Source of the DNA: Pseudogemmobacter humi
Lineage (GTDB): Bacteria; Pseudomonadota; Alphaproteobacteria; Rhodobacterales; Rhodobacteraceae
Direction of reading: 5' to 3'
DNA: 64,000 nucleotides
Assembly: GCF_900609055.1 (NCBI RefSeq)
Contig: NZ_UXAW01000034.1
Span: 1-64,000, forward strand
Part shown: positions 44,166 through 52,369 of the stretch, one piece after another
Layout of the letters: each line of letters begins with the position of its first letter
Numbering within the stretch: position 1 is the stretch's first letter
The notes under the pieces: model-generated
The model's database searches: none
Told to the model about the DNA's origin: nothing
What the model saw: the letters and a program-made list of their open reading frames with translations, nothing else
Position numbers and translations under genes: made by a program

Positions 44166-45098
44166 ATGAAGCTGACCCTTTCGCTGAACACCAACCCGCT
44201 GGTGAACCGCTTCGCCGAGCCCGCCGATCTGATCGACACGGTGGCGCGGCAGATCCGCATCCGCGATCTGCAACTGACGCATGAGTTCATCAACCCGTCC
44301 TGGCCCGCCCCGGTGATCCGGCGGCTGACCCGCGACATGGCGCAGGCGCTGGCCCGCACCGGGGTGCGGGTGACGAGCGGAATGACCGGGCCTTACGGGC
44401 GGCTGAACCACTTCGGCCACCCCGACCGCGACGTGCGGCGCTATTATGTGGACTGGTTCAAAACCTTCGCCGATATCACCGCCGATCTGGGCGGGCACTC
44501 GGTCGGCACCCAGTTCGCGATCTTCACCTATAAGGATTACGACGACCCGGCGCGGCGCGAGGACCTGATCCGCATCGCCATCGACTGCTGGGCCGAGGTC
44601 GCCGAACACGCCAAAGCCGCCGGGCTGAAATACGTCTTCTGGGAGCCGATGTCGGTCGGCCGCGAATTCGGCGAGACCATCGCGGAATGCCTCGCGTTGC
44701 AGGACCGGCTGACGGCGGCCAATATGGCGGTGCCGATGTGGATGATGGCTGATATCGACCATGGCGACGTGACCAGCCAGAACCCCGACGATTTCGACCC
44801 CTATGCCTGGGCGCGGGCGGTGCCGAAAGTCAGCCCCATCATCCACATCAAGCAAAGCCTGATGGACAAGGGCGGCCACCGCCCCTTCACCGCCGAATTC
44901 AACGCCAAAGGCCGGATCCAGCCCGCACCGCTGCTGGCCGCGCTGGCCGAAGGCGGCGCCACTGACAACGAGATCTGTCTCGAACTCAGCTTCAAGGAGC
45001 GCGAGCCGAACGACCGCCAGGTGATCCCTCAGATCGCCGAGAGCGTGGCTTTCTGGGCGCCCCATATCGACACCGGCGTGCAGGATCTGCATATCTGA
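44166..45098 (+). CDS. eryC: Tetrulose-phosphate racemase/epimerase EryC
   Basis: This 310-residue TIM-barrel protein of the xylose-isomerase-like family is the size of Brucella EryC, which was shown to interconvert L-3-tetrulose-4-phosphate and D-erythrulose-4-phosphate. Likely metal ligands lie in FWEPMSVGREFGE (Glu), MWMMADIDHGD (Asp/His), IIHIKQS (His) and ICLELSFKERE (Glu). The start ATG lies 7 bases after the eryB stop. Older annotations call this family erythrulose-1-phosphate dehydrogenase, which the fold does not support. Confidence 0.82.
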   Translation: MKLTLSLNTNPLVNRFAEPADLIDTVARQIRIRDLQLTHEFINPSWPAPVIRRLTRDMAQALARTGVRVTSGMTGPYGRLNHFGHPDRDVRRYYVDWFKTFADITADLGGHSVGTQFAIFTYKDYDDPARREDLIRIAIDCWAEVAEHAKAAGLKYVFWEPMSVGREFGETIAECLALQDRLTAANMAVPMWMMADIDHGDVTSQNPDDFDPYAWARAVPKVSPIIHIKQSLMDKGGHRPFTAEFNAKGRIQPAPLLAALAEGGATDNEICLELSFKEREPNDRQVIPQIAESVAFWAPHIDTGVQDLHI

Positions 45099-45122
45099 CC
45101 GCCCCGTCACGGAAGGACCGCC

Positions 45123-46079
45123 ATGCCGCCGCGCCCCCCTCTCGACCCCGAGGAAAGCCTCGCCATCCGCGCGGCCTGGCTGCATTACGCGGGCGGTCTG
45201 ACGCAAGGCGCCGTGGCGAAGCGCCTCGGCCTGCCATCGGTCAAGACCCACCGGCTGATCGCGCGGGCGGTGACCGAGGGCGTGGTCAAGGTATCGATCG
45301 ACGGCGACATCATCGAATGCGTGGAGCTCGAAGACCGGCTCTGTCAGCTTTACGGGCTGGAAAGCTGCGAGGTCGCGCCGGATCTGGGCGAAGAGGGGCT
45401 GCCCTTGCGCGCCCTTGGCCTCGCCGGGGCGGCCTTCCTGCGGCGCGAGATCGAGCGCGGCGAGCATGAGGTGATCGGTCTGGGCCACGGCCGGACCCTC
45501 GCCGCAGCCGTGCGGCAACTGCCGCGGTTCAGCGCGGGCGAGGTGCGCTTCGTCTCGCTTCTGGGCGGGCTGACGCGGAATTACGCCGCCAATCCGCATG
45601 ATGTGATGCACCGGCTGGCGGAAAAGACTGGTGCGCGCGCCTATGTTCTGCCGGTGCCGTTCTTCGCCCGCTCGGCCCAGGACCGGGCGGTGCTGCTGGC
45701 CCAGCCGGGGGTGCGCGAGATCTTTGACATGTCGGCGGCCGCCGGGCTGAAATTCGTCGGCATCGGCACCGCGGATTCCGGCGCGCAACTGGTCGCGAGC
45801 GGCATGATCGAGCCGCGCGAGATCGAAGAGATCACCGCCACCGGCGGCGTGGGCGAGATGCTCGGCCATTTCTTCGACGCGAGGGGGAGGGTGCTTGAAA
45901 CCACGCTGACCGCGCGCACGCTGGCCGTTGATCTGGGCGGCGCGGGCCGCACCGTCGCCGTGGCGGGCGGCGCGGACAAGACCGCCGCCATCCGCGCGGT
46001 GCTGCAAAGCGGCCGGCTGAGCGGGCTGATCACCGACGAGCCGACCGCGCGTGCGCTGGTCGCACAGGAAGAGGGATGA
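45123..46079 (+). CDS. eryD: SorC/DeoR-family regulator EryD
   Basis: This 318-residue regulator has an N-terminal helix-turn-helix (LTQGAVAKRLGLPSVKTHRLI) and a C-terminal SorC sugar-binding domain (VIGLGHGRTLAAAVRQL, VSLLGGL, GIGTADSGAQLVASG, ITATGGVGEMLGHFFD). Brucella EryD represses the ery operon and is relieved by erythritol. It lies inside the operon it probably controls and overlaps the next gene at ATGA. Confidence 0.88.
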   Translation: MPPRPPLDPEESLAIRAAWLHYAGGLTQGAVAKRLGLPSVKTHRLIARAVTEGVVKVSIDGDIIECVELEDRLCQLYGLESCEVAPDLGEEGLPLRALGLAGAAFLRREIERGEHEVIGLGHGRTLAAAVRQLPRFSAGEVRFVSLLGGLTRNYAANPHDVMHRLAEKTGARAYVLPVPFFARSAQDRAVLLAQPGVREIFDMSAAAGLKFVGIGTADSGAQLVASGMIEPREIEEITATGGVGEMLGHFFDARGRVLETTLTARTLAVDLGGAGRTVAVAGGADKTAAIRAVLQSGRLSGLITDEPTARALVAQEEG

Positions 46080-46846
46080 CGATGGAACCGAAGATCTGGG
46101 TGGGCACCAACTGGAAGATGCACAAGACCTTCGCGCAGGCGAAACGCTTCGCCGAGGGGCTGCTGGCCGCGGATAAGGATCACGATCCGCGCATCCAGCG
46201 CTTCATCATCCCGCCCGCGCTTTATGTGCGCGAGATCAAGGCGATGCTGGCGGGCACCTCGGTCATGGTCGGCGCGCAGAACATGCATTGGGCCGATGAG
46301 GGCGCCTATACCGGCGAAATCTCTCCGATGATGCTGAAGGATGCCGGGCTCGATATGGTCGAACTCGGCCATTCCGAACGGCGCGAGATGTTCGCGGAAA
46401 CCGACGAGGGCGTGGGCCTCAAGACCGAGGCCGCGGTGCGCCATGGGCTGATCCCGCTGATCTGCATCGGCGAGACTTTGGCCGACCGCGACTCGGGCCG
46501 CGCCGACGAGGTGCTGGCCGCCCAGACCCGCGCCGCGCTGGCGAAGCTCTCGCCCGAACAGCGCCAGGCCCGCATCCTGCTGGCCTATGAGCCGGTCTGG
46601 GCCATCGGCGCGAACGGCATCCCGGCAACGTCGGATTACGCCGACGCCCGCCAGGCCGCGATCATCGCAGTCGCGCAGGAGGTGACGGGCCGCCGTCTGC
46701 CCTGTCTTTACGGCGGCTCGGTCAATCCGGGCAATGCCGAAGAACTGATCCAATGCCCGCATATCGACGGGCTTTTCGTCGGCCGCTCGGCCTGGGAGGT
46801 CGAAGGCTATCTGGGCATCATGGCGCAATGCGCCGCCAAATTGTGA
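46076..46846 (+). CDS. eryH: Triosephosphate isomerase-like erythrulose-4-phosphate isomerase
   Basis: This 256-residue TIM-family enzyme has the substrate loop [10 protein letters not shown], catalytic His region [11 protein letters not shown], catalytic Glu in [11 protein letters not shown], and the phosphate-binding [13 protein letters not shown]. In Brucella the paralogue in the ery locus (EryH/TpiA2) converts D-3-tetrulose-4-phosphate to D-erythrulose/erythrose-4-phosphate intermediates rather than serving glycolysis. Two ATG codons 6 bases apart (46,076 and 46,082) are possible starts; the first overlaps the eryD stop. Confidence 0.85.
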   Translation: MTMEPKIWVGTNWKMHKTFAQAKRFAEGLLAADKDHDPRIQRFIIPPALYVREIKAMLAGTSVMVGAQNMHWADEGAYTGEISPMMLKDAGLDMVELGHSERREMFAETDEGVGLKTEAAVRHGLIPLICIGETLADRDSGRADEVLAAQTRAALAKLSPEQRQARILLAYEPVWAIGANGIPATSDYADARQAAIIAVAQEVTGRRLPCLYGGSVNPGNAEELIQCPHIDGLFVGRSAWEVEGYLGIMAQCAAKL

Positions 46847-46856
46847 GGGTGAGACG

Positions 46857-47318
46857 ATGAAACTGGCGATTGCGGGCGACAGCGCGGGCGAGGGCCTGGC
46901 GAAGATCCTGGCCGACCATCTGAAAGGCAGATACGAGGTCTCCGAGGTCTCGCGCACCGAGGCCGGGCCGGATGCGTTCTACGCCAACCTGTCGGACCGG
47001 GTGGCGAGCGGGGTGGCGAGCGGCGCATACGACCGCGCGATCCTTGTCTGCGGCACCGGGATCGGCGTCTGCATCGCGGCGAACAAGGTGCCGGGCATCC
47101 GCGCCGCGCTGACCCATGACACCTATTCCGCCACCCGCGCGGCCTTGTCGAACGACGCGCAGATCATCACCATGGGCGCGCGGGTGATCGGCCCGGAACT
47201 GGCGAAAGCCATTGCCGAGGCCTGGCTGGCCGAAACCGAAAACTTCGATGCCGCCGGCAAATCGGCGGGGAACGTCCAGGCCATTGACGCGGTGGACGCC
47301 AAATACAACAAGCGCTGA
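46857..47318 (+). CDS. rpiB: RpiB-family isomerase making erythrose-4-phosphate
   Basis: This 153-residue protein of the RpiB/LacAB family has [18 protein letters not shown] at the N-terminus, the catalytic Cys loop [14 protein letters not shown] and [19 protein letters not shown]. In Brucella the homologue (EryI) gives D-erythrose-4-phosphate, the entry point to the pentose phosphate pathway. It follows the TIM-like gene by 10 bases. Confidence 0.87.
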   Translation: MKLAIAGDSAGEGLAKILADHLKGRYEVSEVSRTEAGPDAFYANLSDRVASGVASGAYDRAILVCGTGIGVCIAANKVPGIRAALTHDTYSATRAALSNDAQIITMGARVIGPELAKAIAEAWLAETENFDAAGKSAGNVQAIDAVDAKYNKR

Positions 47319-47340
47319 ACGCCAGCGCAAAGGAACCGCC

Positions 47341-48306
47341 ATGCTTCGCCTGCCCGCCGACCGCGCGCCCGAGGGGGCCACCCTGCAAGACCATCTGGCG
47401 GGCAGGGCGGGGCCGGTCGCGGTGATCCGGGCTTTTGCCGCGGCGCTGCCGGGGATCGCGGCCCGGCTGGCGGCGGGGCGGCTTTACGGCGACCCGGCGG
47501 CGACGGTGGGCATCAACGACAGCGGCGACAAGCAAAAGGCGATGGATGTCGCCGCGCATCACTATGTGCTCGGCCTGCTGAAGGATGCGGGCGTGGCGCG
47601 GGTGCTGTCGGAAGAGGCCGACGAGGTGACAGAGCTTGATCCCCAGGGCGCCTGGGATGTGGCGATGGACCCGATCGACGGCTCGGGTTCCATCGGCATC
47701 GGCGCGCCTCTGGGCCTCTTCTTCGCGGTCTTTCCGGCCGGGGCGGGTTTTCTGCGTTCGGGGCGCGAGATCGTCGCGGCGGGCTATGCCTCTTTCGGCC
47801 ATTCGCTGGATTACGGCTTCTCGCTGGGGGACGGCGTGGACCTTTTCGCCCATGACCCGGCGGACGGCGCCTTCCGCCTGACCCGCGCGGGCGTGCGGCT
47901 GAAACCCCAGGCCTCGACCATCGCTTACAACGCCTCGAACGAGCGGCATTGGGAGCCCGGCCTCCAGGCCTGGGCGCGGGATCTGCGGGCGGGAAAAGAC
48001 GGCCCGCGCGGGCGCGATTTCAACATGCGCTGGCTGGCGGCGGCGGCCGGAGAGCTGCACCGCATCCTGCTGGAAGGCGGCGCCTTCCTCTACCCCTCTG
48101 ATCTCCGCAAGGGTTATGCGCGCGGCCGGCTGCGCACGCTTTACGAGGCGTTTCCCATCGCCTTCCTGATCGAACAGGCAGGGGGCCGCGCGACCGACGG
48201 GCGCAGCCGCATCCTCGACCGTCTGCCCGAGGCTTTGCACGAACACACGCCGCTGGTGTTCGGCGCGGCGGATGAGGTGGAGCAGGTCGCGCGCTATCTG
48301 GCCTGA
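47341..48306 (+). CDS. Class I fructose-1,6-/sedoheptulose-1,7-bisphosphatase
   Basis: This 321-residue sugar bisphosphatase has the class I signatures: INDSGDKQKAMD, LSEEADEV (metal-binding acids), WDVAMDPIDGSGSIGIG, YASFGHSLDYGF and GAFLYPSDLRKGYARGRLRTLYE. It is the last gene of the ery operon, 22 bases after rpiB, with AAAGGA before the ATG. Erythrose-4-phosphate from this pathway can condense with dihydroxyacetone phosphate to sedoheptulose-1,7-bisphosphate, so a sedoheptulose bisphosphatase role or a gluconeogenic one both fit; sequence alone does not decide. Confidence 0.82.
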   Translation: MLRLPADRAPEGATLQDHLAGRAGPVAVIRAFAAALPGIAARLAAGRLYGDPAATVGINDSGDKQKAMDVAAHHYVLGLLKDAGVARVLSEEADEVTELDPQGAWDVAMDPIDGSGSIGIGAPLGLFFAVFPAGAGFLRSGREIVAAGYASFGHSLDYGFSLGDGVDLFAHDPADGAFRLTRAGVRLKPQASTIAYNASNERHWEPGLQAWARDLRAGKDGPRGRDFNMRWLAAAAGELHRILLEGGAFLYPSDLRKGYARGRLRTLYEAFPIAFLIEQAGGRATDGRSRILDRLPEALHEHTPLVFGAADEVEQVARYLA

Positions 48307-48309
48307 GGC

Positions 48310-49275
48310 TCAGAACACCGACCAGCCCATCCGGTGCGACAGCATCTCCAGTGCCTCGATCCCCAGCAGGGAATTGCCCTGGCCGTTCAGCCCCGGCGAC
48401 CAGACCGCGACCGAGGCCACCCCGGGCACCACCGCGAGGATCCCGCCGCCGACGCCGCTTTTCGACGGCAGGCCGACGCGATAGGCGAAATCGCCCGAGC
48501 CGTCGTAATGGCCGCAGGTCATCATCAGCGCATTGATCCGCCGCGCGCGCTCGGGCGAGACCACGCTGCGCCCGGTGGCCGGATTGCGCCCGCCATTGGC
48601 GAGGAAGGCCCCCGCGCGCGCCAGTTGTGCGCAACTCATCGTTACCGCGCAATGGTGGAAATAGACCCCGAGCACGTGGTCCGGCGGGTTGTTCAGATTG
48701 CCACAGGAATAAAGGTAATTCGCCAGCGCGGCATTGCGATGCCCGGTCGCCTTTTCTGCCCGAGCCACCGCCGGATCGGCGGCCACGCTTTCGTCATCGG
48801 CGACGAAACGCAGGAACCGCAGGATCTCGCCGATGGTCTCGCGCGGCGCACGGGCGCGCGACAGCAGCGCATCGGCGACCACCAGCGCACCGGCGTTGAT
48901 GAACGGATTGCGGGGAATGCCGCGTTCGTGCTCCAGCAGAACGATGGAGTTGAACGCATCGCCCGAAGGCTCGCGCCCGACCCGGCGCCAGAGCGAATCC
49001 CCCGCCATCCCAAGCGCCAGGGTCAGGGTGAACACCTTGGAAATCGACTGGATCGAGAACGGCATCTCTGCCTCGCCCGCCGCGAAAAGCCGGTTGTCGG
49101 TCAGCGTGACGGCGATGCCGAAATGCGCGGGGTCCACCCGCGCCAGCGGCGGGATGTAGTCCGCCGGCTGCCCGCGTTCGCTGCGCGACTGAAGCTCGGC
49201 CGTGATCTCTTGCAGCGCGGTTTCAAGCTCTGTGCCATCGACCGCGGCGCCGTTCTGGGCGGGGGTGTGCGTCAT
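48310..49275 (-). CDS. glsA: Glutaminase
   Basis: This 321-residue serine-dependent beta-lactamase-like glutaminase hydrolyses glutamine to glutamate and ammonia. The catalytic motif [27 protein letters not shown] (the central Tyr and Asn residues), HHCAVTMSC and [12 protein letters not shown] are all present. The start at 49,275 (MTHTPAQ) is preferred; an upstream in-frame start would add ten residues. Its stop lies 3 bases from that of the convergent bisphosphatase gene. Confidence 0.92.
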   Translation of the reverse strand: MTHTPAQNGAAVDGTELETALQEITAELQSRSERGQPADYIPPLARVDPAHFGIAVTLTDNRLFAAGEAEMPFSIQSISKVFTLTLALGMAGDSLWRRVGREPSGDAFNSIVLLEHERGIPRNPFINAGALVVADALLSRARAPRETIGEILRFLRFVADDESVAADPAVARAEKATGHRNAALANYLYSCGNLNNPPDHVLGVYFHHCAVTMSCAQLARAGAFLANGGRNPATGRSVVSPERARRINALMMTCGHYDGSGDFAYRVGLPSKSGVGGGILAVVPGVASVAVWSPGLNGQGNSLLGIEALEMLSHRMGWSVF

Positions 49276-49473
49276 GCGCCGAGGCTGCTGCGCCCGGCCC
49301 GGCAAAGCAAGCCCGAATAGTGGCGGAAAGTCGGGGTTTTAATTTCTAGAATCCCCCGTGCCGACGCCGGTTAAACCCGATCTTAAGCACGGCAAAGCTT
49401 TCCTGATCCCTGCGACGGGCGAGGGAATGGGGCCTGCTGACCCCGCCGCATCAGGTGGAAAAGGGGTTCAGTC

Positions 49474-49938
49474 ATGATCGGTTTCATGGCCCGTCTGCGG
49501 GCGTGGAGTCTTATGTCCGTCGCTTGTGTTGCGATGGTTTGCGGTATCGGTGTCGAAAGGGCAGAGGCCCAGGCCCGCCCGCTGGTGATCCGCAGCGATC
49601 CGGGCGGTCTTCTGGGCGCGCGCAGCAAGGAGATCCGCCGGCTGCGCGCCAGCGGCGAGCGGGTGGAGTTGCGCGGCACCTGCAATTCGGCCTGCACGAT
49701 GTATCTGGGTCTTGCGAATGTCTGCGTCGACCGCCGGGCGAGCTTTGGCTTCCACGGTCCCAGCTGGTATGGCAAGGCGCTGCCGCCCACCCAGTTCGAG
49801 CACTGGTCGGTGGTGATGGCCGACAGCTACAAGGAGCCGCTGCGAAGCTGGTTCATGAACACCGCCCGCTACGAGATCCGCGGCCATATCCGGCTGAGCG
49901 GGGCGGAACTGATCCGGCTTGGCTATGCGGAATGCTGA
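49474..49938 (+). CDS. Small exported protein with ClpP/COG3904-like motif
   Basis: This 154-residue protein has a signal peptide (~1-33, cleavage near AEAQA). The mature part has GTCNSACTMYLGL followed by RRASFGFHGP, an arrangement seen in COG3904-type periplasmic proteins related to ClpP/crotonase, where the Ser of NSAC could be the nucleophile and the His of GFHGP its partner. Only a fragment of that fold would fit, so activity is uncertain. AAGGGG lies eight bases before the ATG. No functional partner is seen next to it. Confidence 0.65.
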   Translation: MIGFMARLRAWSLMSVACVAMVCGIGVERAEAQARPLVIRSDPGGLLGARSKEIRRLRASGERVELRGTCNSACTMYLGLANVCVDRRASFGFHGPSWYGKALPPTQFEHWSVVMADSYKEPLRSWFMNTARYEIRGHIRLSGAELIRLGYAEC

Positions 49939-49940
49939 CT

Positions 49941-50007
49941 GGCCGCTCTTCCGCCCTTACGGGCGTCATCGCTGAGCGAAGAGGTCCGTAAGGACCGATG
50001 AGCGGCC
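49941..50007. repeat. 67-base cloverleaf-like palindromic element
   Basis: An 8-bp outer stem, GGCCGCTC (49,941-49,948) with GAGCGGCC (50,000-50,007), encloses three hairpins: CGCCC-TTAC-GGGCG (49,952-49,965), TCGC-TGA-GCGA (49,969-49,979) and GGTCC-GTAA-GGACC (49,983-49,996). The two halves are also near-palindromic to each other. It fills the gap between two convergent genes and has no T-run. Loop sizes exclude a tRNA. A mobile repetitive element or bidirectional termination structure is likely. Confidence 0.7.
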
Positions 50008-50011
50008 CGCC

Positions 50012-50524
50012 TCAGCCGGGGGTGAAATTCACCGCCCGGCGATAGGCGCGCTGGCCGTAAAGCAGCGCGGCGGGATCATCGGACAGCACGACCGAAGTGA
50101 CATGACCGATGAAGATGTGATGCGTCTCCCAGTAGAGTGCCGTGGCGAGGCGGCATTCAAACACCGCCGTCGCGCCGCGGATCATCGGCTGGCCAAGCCC
50201 CCCGGGTTGCCAGGGTGCGTGATCGAACCGCTCGGTATGGCTGGCCAGCCCGCTGCGTCCGGCAAAGAGATCGGCGATCTCCTGCTGGCCCTCGTGCAAC
50301 AGATTGGCGCAGAAGGCGCGGTTCTTCAGGATCGCGCTGGCGGTGGAACTCTGGTGATGGATGCAGGCCAGCAGCGAGGGATGTTCGCCATCCGCCGAGA
50401 CCGAGGTCAGCGAACTGATCGTCACCCCGAAACGCCCGGCCTCGCCATCGGTGGTGGCGACGGCGACGAAGGTGGCCGCGCGGCTCATCCCCTCGACAAA
50501 GCAGCGGCGCAGTTCGGCATCCAT
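50012..50524 (-). CDS. Flavin reductase family protein (HpaC-like)
   Basis: This 170-residue protein has the flavin-reductase-like split barrel: MSRAATFVAVATTDG, GVTISSLTSVSADGEHPSLLACIH, FCANLLHEGQQEIADLFAG and a final HHIFIGHVTSV. Such proteins supply reduced FMN or FAD to a monooxygenase. No oxygenase gene is adjacent. It follows another flavin reductase-fold gene by 14 bases. Confidence 0.85.
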   Translation of the reverse strand: MDAELRRCFVEGMSRAATFVAVATTDGEAGRFGVTISSLTSVSADGEHPSLLACIHHQSSTASAILKNRAFCANLLHEGQQEIADLFAGRSGLASHTERFDHAPWQPGGLGQPMIRGATAVFECRLATALYWETHHIFIGHVTSVVLSDDPAALLYGQRAYRRAVNFTPG

Positions 50525-50538
50525 GTCAGGCTCCTGTG

Positions 50539-51180
50539 TCAGCTCTCGCCGGGCTTCCTGCCGGTGTAGTCGCGCCAGCGCGGGCGTTCCAGCCGGAATA
50601 TGTCATGGCTGCGGACGTAATCACTGCCGTAAGACCGCCCGATCAGATCCAGCTTCGGTGTGTCGATATGGCCGCGCGTGGCATCTTTCACGCAATCCTC
50701 GGCGATATGCACCGCCAGAACCTCGCCGATGAACAGCATCTGCGCCGGGCCGGTCTCGATCCCCTGCATCAGCCGGCATTCCAGCGCCACCGGGCTTTCC
50801 GCGATGCGGGGCGGCGCGACCCGGGCCGAGGGTGCGCCCGTCAGCCCCGCCAGCGCGAGTTCATCCACCCCTTCGGGCGCGTCGATCGAGGTCAGGTTCA
50901 TCGCCCCGGCCAGTCGTTCCGGCACCAGGTTCACCACGAATTCGCGGGTTGCGAGAATGTTGCGCGCGGTATGTTTCAGCCCGCCAGAAGCATCCGGCGT
51001 GATCCCAAGCGCGACCGTGGGCGGCGTATGCCCCATGACGTTGAAGAAACTGAACGGTGCCGCGTTGATGCCGCCGCCCGCGCCGTGTGTCACCACCCAG
51101 GCGATGGGGCGCGGCACGACCGTGGCGGCCAGAAGTTTGTAGGTGATGTCGGGCGCGGTGGCGGCAAGATCGAACAGCAT
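50539..51180 (-). CDS. Flavin reductase-like FMN-binding protein
   Basis: This 213-residue protein of the DIM6/flavin-reductase class has VVPRPIAWVVTHGAGGGINAAPFSFFNVMG (split-barrel FMN site), ARNILATREFVVNLVPE and an ALECRLMQGIETG strand; it is distinct from its shorter neighbour. GAGG lies eight bases before the ATG. The enzyme partner is unknown. It sits 4 bases from the HPP-CBS gene on the same strand, suggesting a three-gene unit. Confidence 0.85.
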   Translation of the reverse strand: MLFDLAATAPDITYKLLAATVVPRPIAWVVTHGAGGGINAAPFSFFNVMGHTPPTVALGITPDASGGLKHTARNILATREFVVNLVPERLAGAMNLTSIDAPEGVDELALAGLTGAPSARVAPPRIAESPVALECRLMQGIETGPAQMLFIGEVLAVHIAEDCVKDATRGHIDTPKLDLIGRSYGSDYVRSHDIFRLERPRWRDYTGRKPGES

Positions 51181-51184
51181 CGGC

Positions 51185-52333
51185 TCAGCCTCCGGTTCCG
51201 CGCTGATGCGCCAGCGCCGCGATAAGGTCGGTGCGGGTCACGATCCCGACGATCCGTTCGCCTTCAAGCACCGGCACCGCCTCGTTCGGCCCCTCGGCCA
51301 GCAAGGGCAACAGCGCCGGCATCGCCGCCTCGGGCGGCAGATGCGGCACGGTTGCGTCCATCACCTCGGCGGCGCGGACGGTCTGGCTGCCGCGGCGGCC
51401 CAGAAGCCCGCCGAGCGCCAGGACGAAGCGGCGGCCGCTGCGGTCGGCCTCTTGCTGGCCGCGCCGGATCAGATGGATCTGGAAGATCACGCCGCGATAG
51501 CGCCCCTCGCGGTCCACCACCGGAAGCGAGGTGAAACCGCGCTGCCGGAAGATCCCGGCCACTTCGGTCAGCGGGGTTTCGGGCCGCACGGTGACCAGAT
51601 CGCGCGACATGATCTCGGCGCAGCTCACCCCATCGGTGTGATGCTTCGAGGCCAGCAACTCGGCGGCGGCGATCAGCCGGGCCAGATCCTCGACGCCGAT
51701 GTTCGCGCTCTGCCGGAATTCCTGCAAAAGCCCCGCCAGTTCCTCGCGCGAGACGCCCAGCCGGTCCAGCGCGCGGGTGTCATGGGTGCCCTGGGCGTTC
51801 AGATCGGCGGGCTGGCGGAACGGATAACGGCGCCCGGTCAGCCGCGACCAGACTGTGGCCACCAGGATCAACGCCACTGTGCCCAGCCCCACCGGCGCCA
51901 GCACGAACCACGGCCCGAGCGCATGGACCGCATCGGGCGACAAGGCCGCGGTCAGCGCCACCGCGCCGCCGGGTGGGTGAAGCGCGCGGCAGACGATCAT
52001 CGCAAACAGTGCCAGCGTCGCCGCCAGCGCGATCCGCAGCCCCGGATCGTCGGTCAGCAGCACCACCGCCACCGCCGCGACGGCCGAGACGCAATTCCCC
52101 GCCAGCGCCGACCATGGCTGCGCCAGCGGGCTGTTCGGGATGGCGAAGACCAGCACCGCGCTGGCCCCGAAGGGCGCGATCAGAAAGAGGCCAAAGGCCG
52201 CTCGTTGCGCATCGGTTTCCAGAAAGGCCAGCAGCACCAGCATCCCCGCCAGCATCCCGCCGGCGGCCCGCAAGGCCTCGGTCCAGCCCGGAAAGCCGAT
52301 CGCCGGCCCGATATGCCTGAGGAACTGCCGCAT
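51185..52333 (-). CDS. HPP-family membrane protein with CBS domain pair
   Basis: This 382-residue protein has an N-terminal HPP domain of four membrane spans (~20-175) with the name-giving ALHPPGGAVALTAAL and FGASAVLVFAIPNSPLAQPWSALAGN (cut by family signatures), then a helical linker and two CBS motifs (CAEIMSRDLVTVRPETPL, AAEVMDATVPHLPPEAAM, ending VLEGERIVGIVTRTD). HPP proteins have been linked to nitrite or nucleoside-sensing transport roles; the substrate here is not known. GGAG lies seven bases before the ATG. Confidence 0.85.
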   Translation of the reverse strand: MRQFLRHIGPAIGFPGWTEALRAAGGMLAGMLVLLAFLETDAQRAAFGLFLIAPFGASAVLVFAIPNSPLAQPWSALAGNCVSAVAAVAVVLLTDDPGLRIALAATLALFAMIVCRALHPPGGAVALTAALSPDAVHALGPWFVLAPVGLGTVALILVATVWSRLTGRRYPFRQPADLNAQGTHDTRALDRLGVSREELAGLLQEFRQSANIGVEDLARLIAAAELLASKHHTDGVSCAEIMSRDLVTVRPETPLTEVAGIFRQRGFTSLPVVDREGRYRGVIFQIHLIRRGQQEADRSGRRFVLALGGLLGRRGSQTVRAAEVMDATVPHLPPEAAMPALLPLLAEGPNEAVPVLEGERIVGIVTRTDLIAALAHQRGTGG

Positions 52334-52369
52334 TCCATTCTCCGCTGTTTCGCGCGCCAGACTGCCGTT

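Noticed and set aside
49941-50007. A tRNA gene
   Set aside because: The cloverleaf outline is suggestive, but loops of 4, 3 and 4 bases, no T-loop consensus and an 8-bp closing stem do not fit a tRNA.
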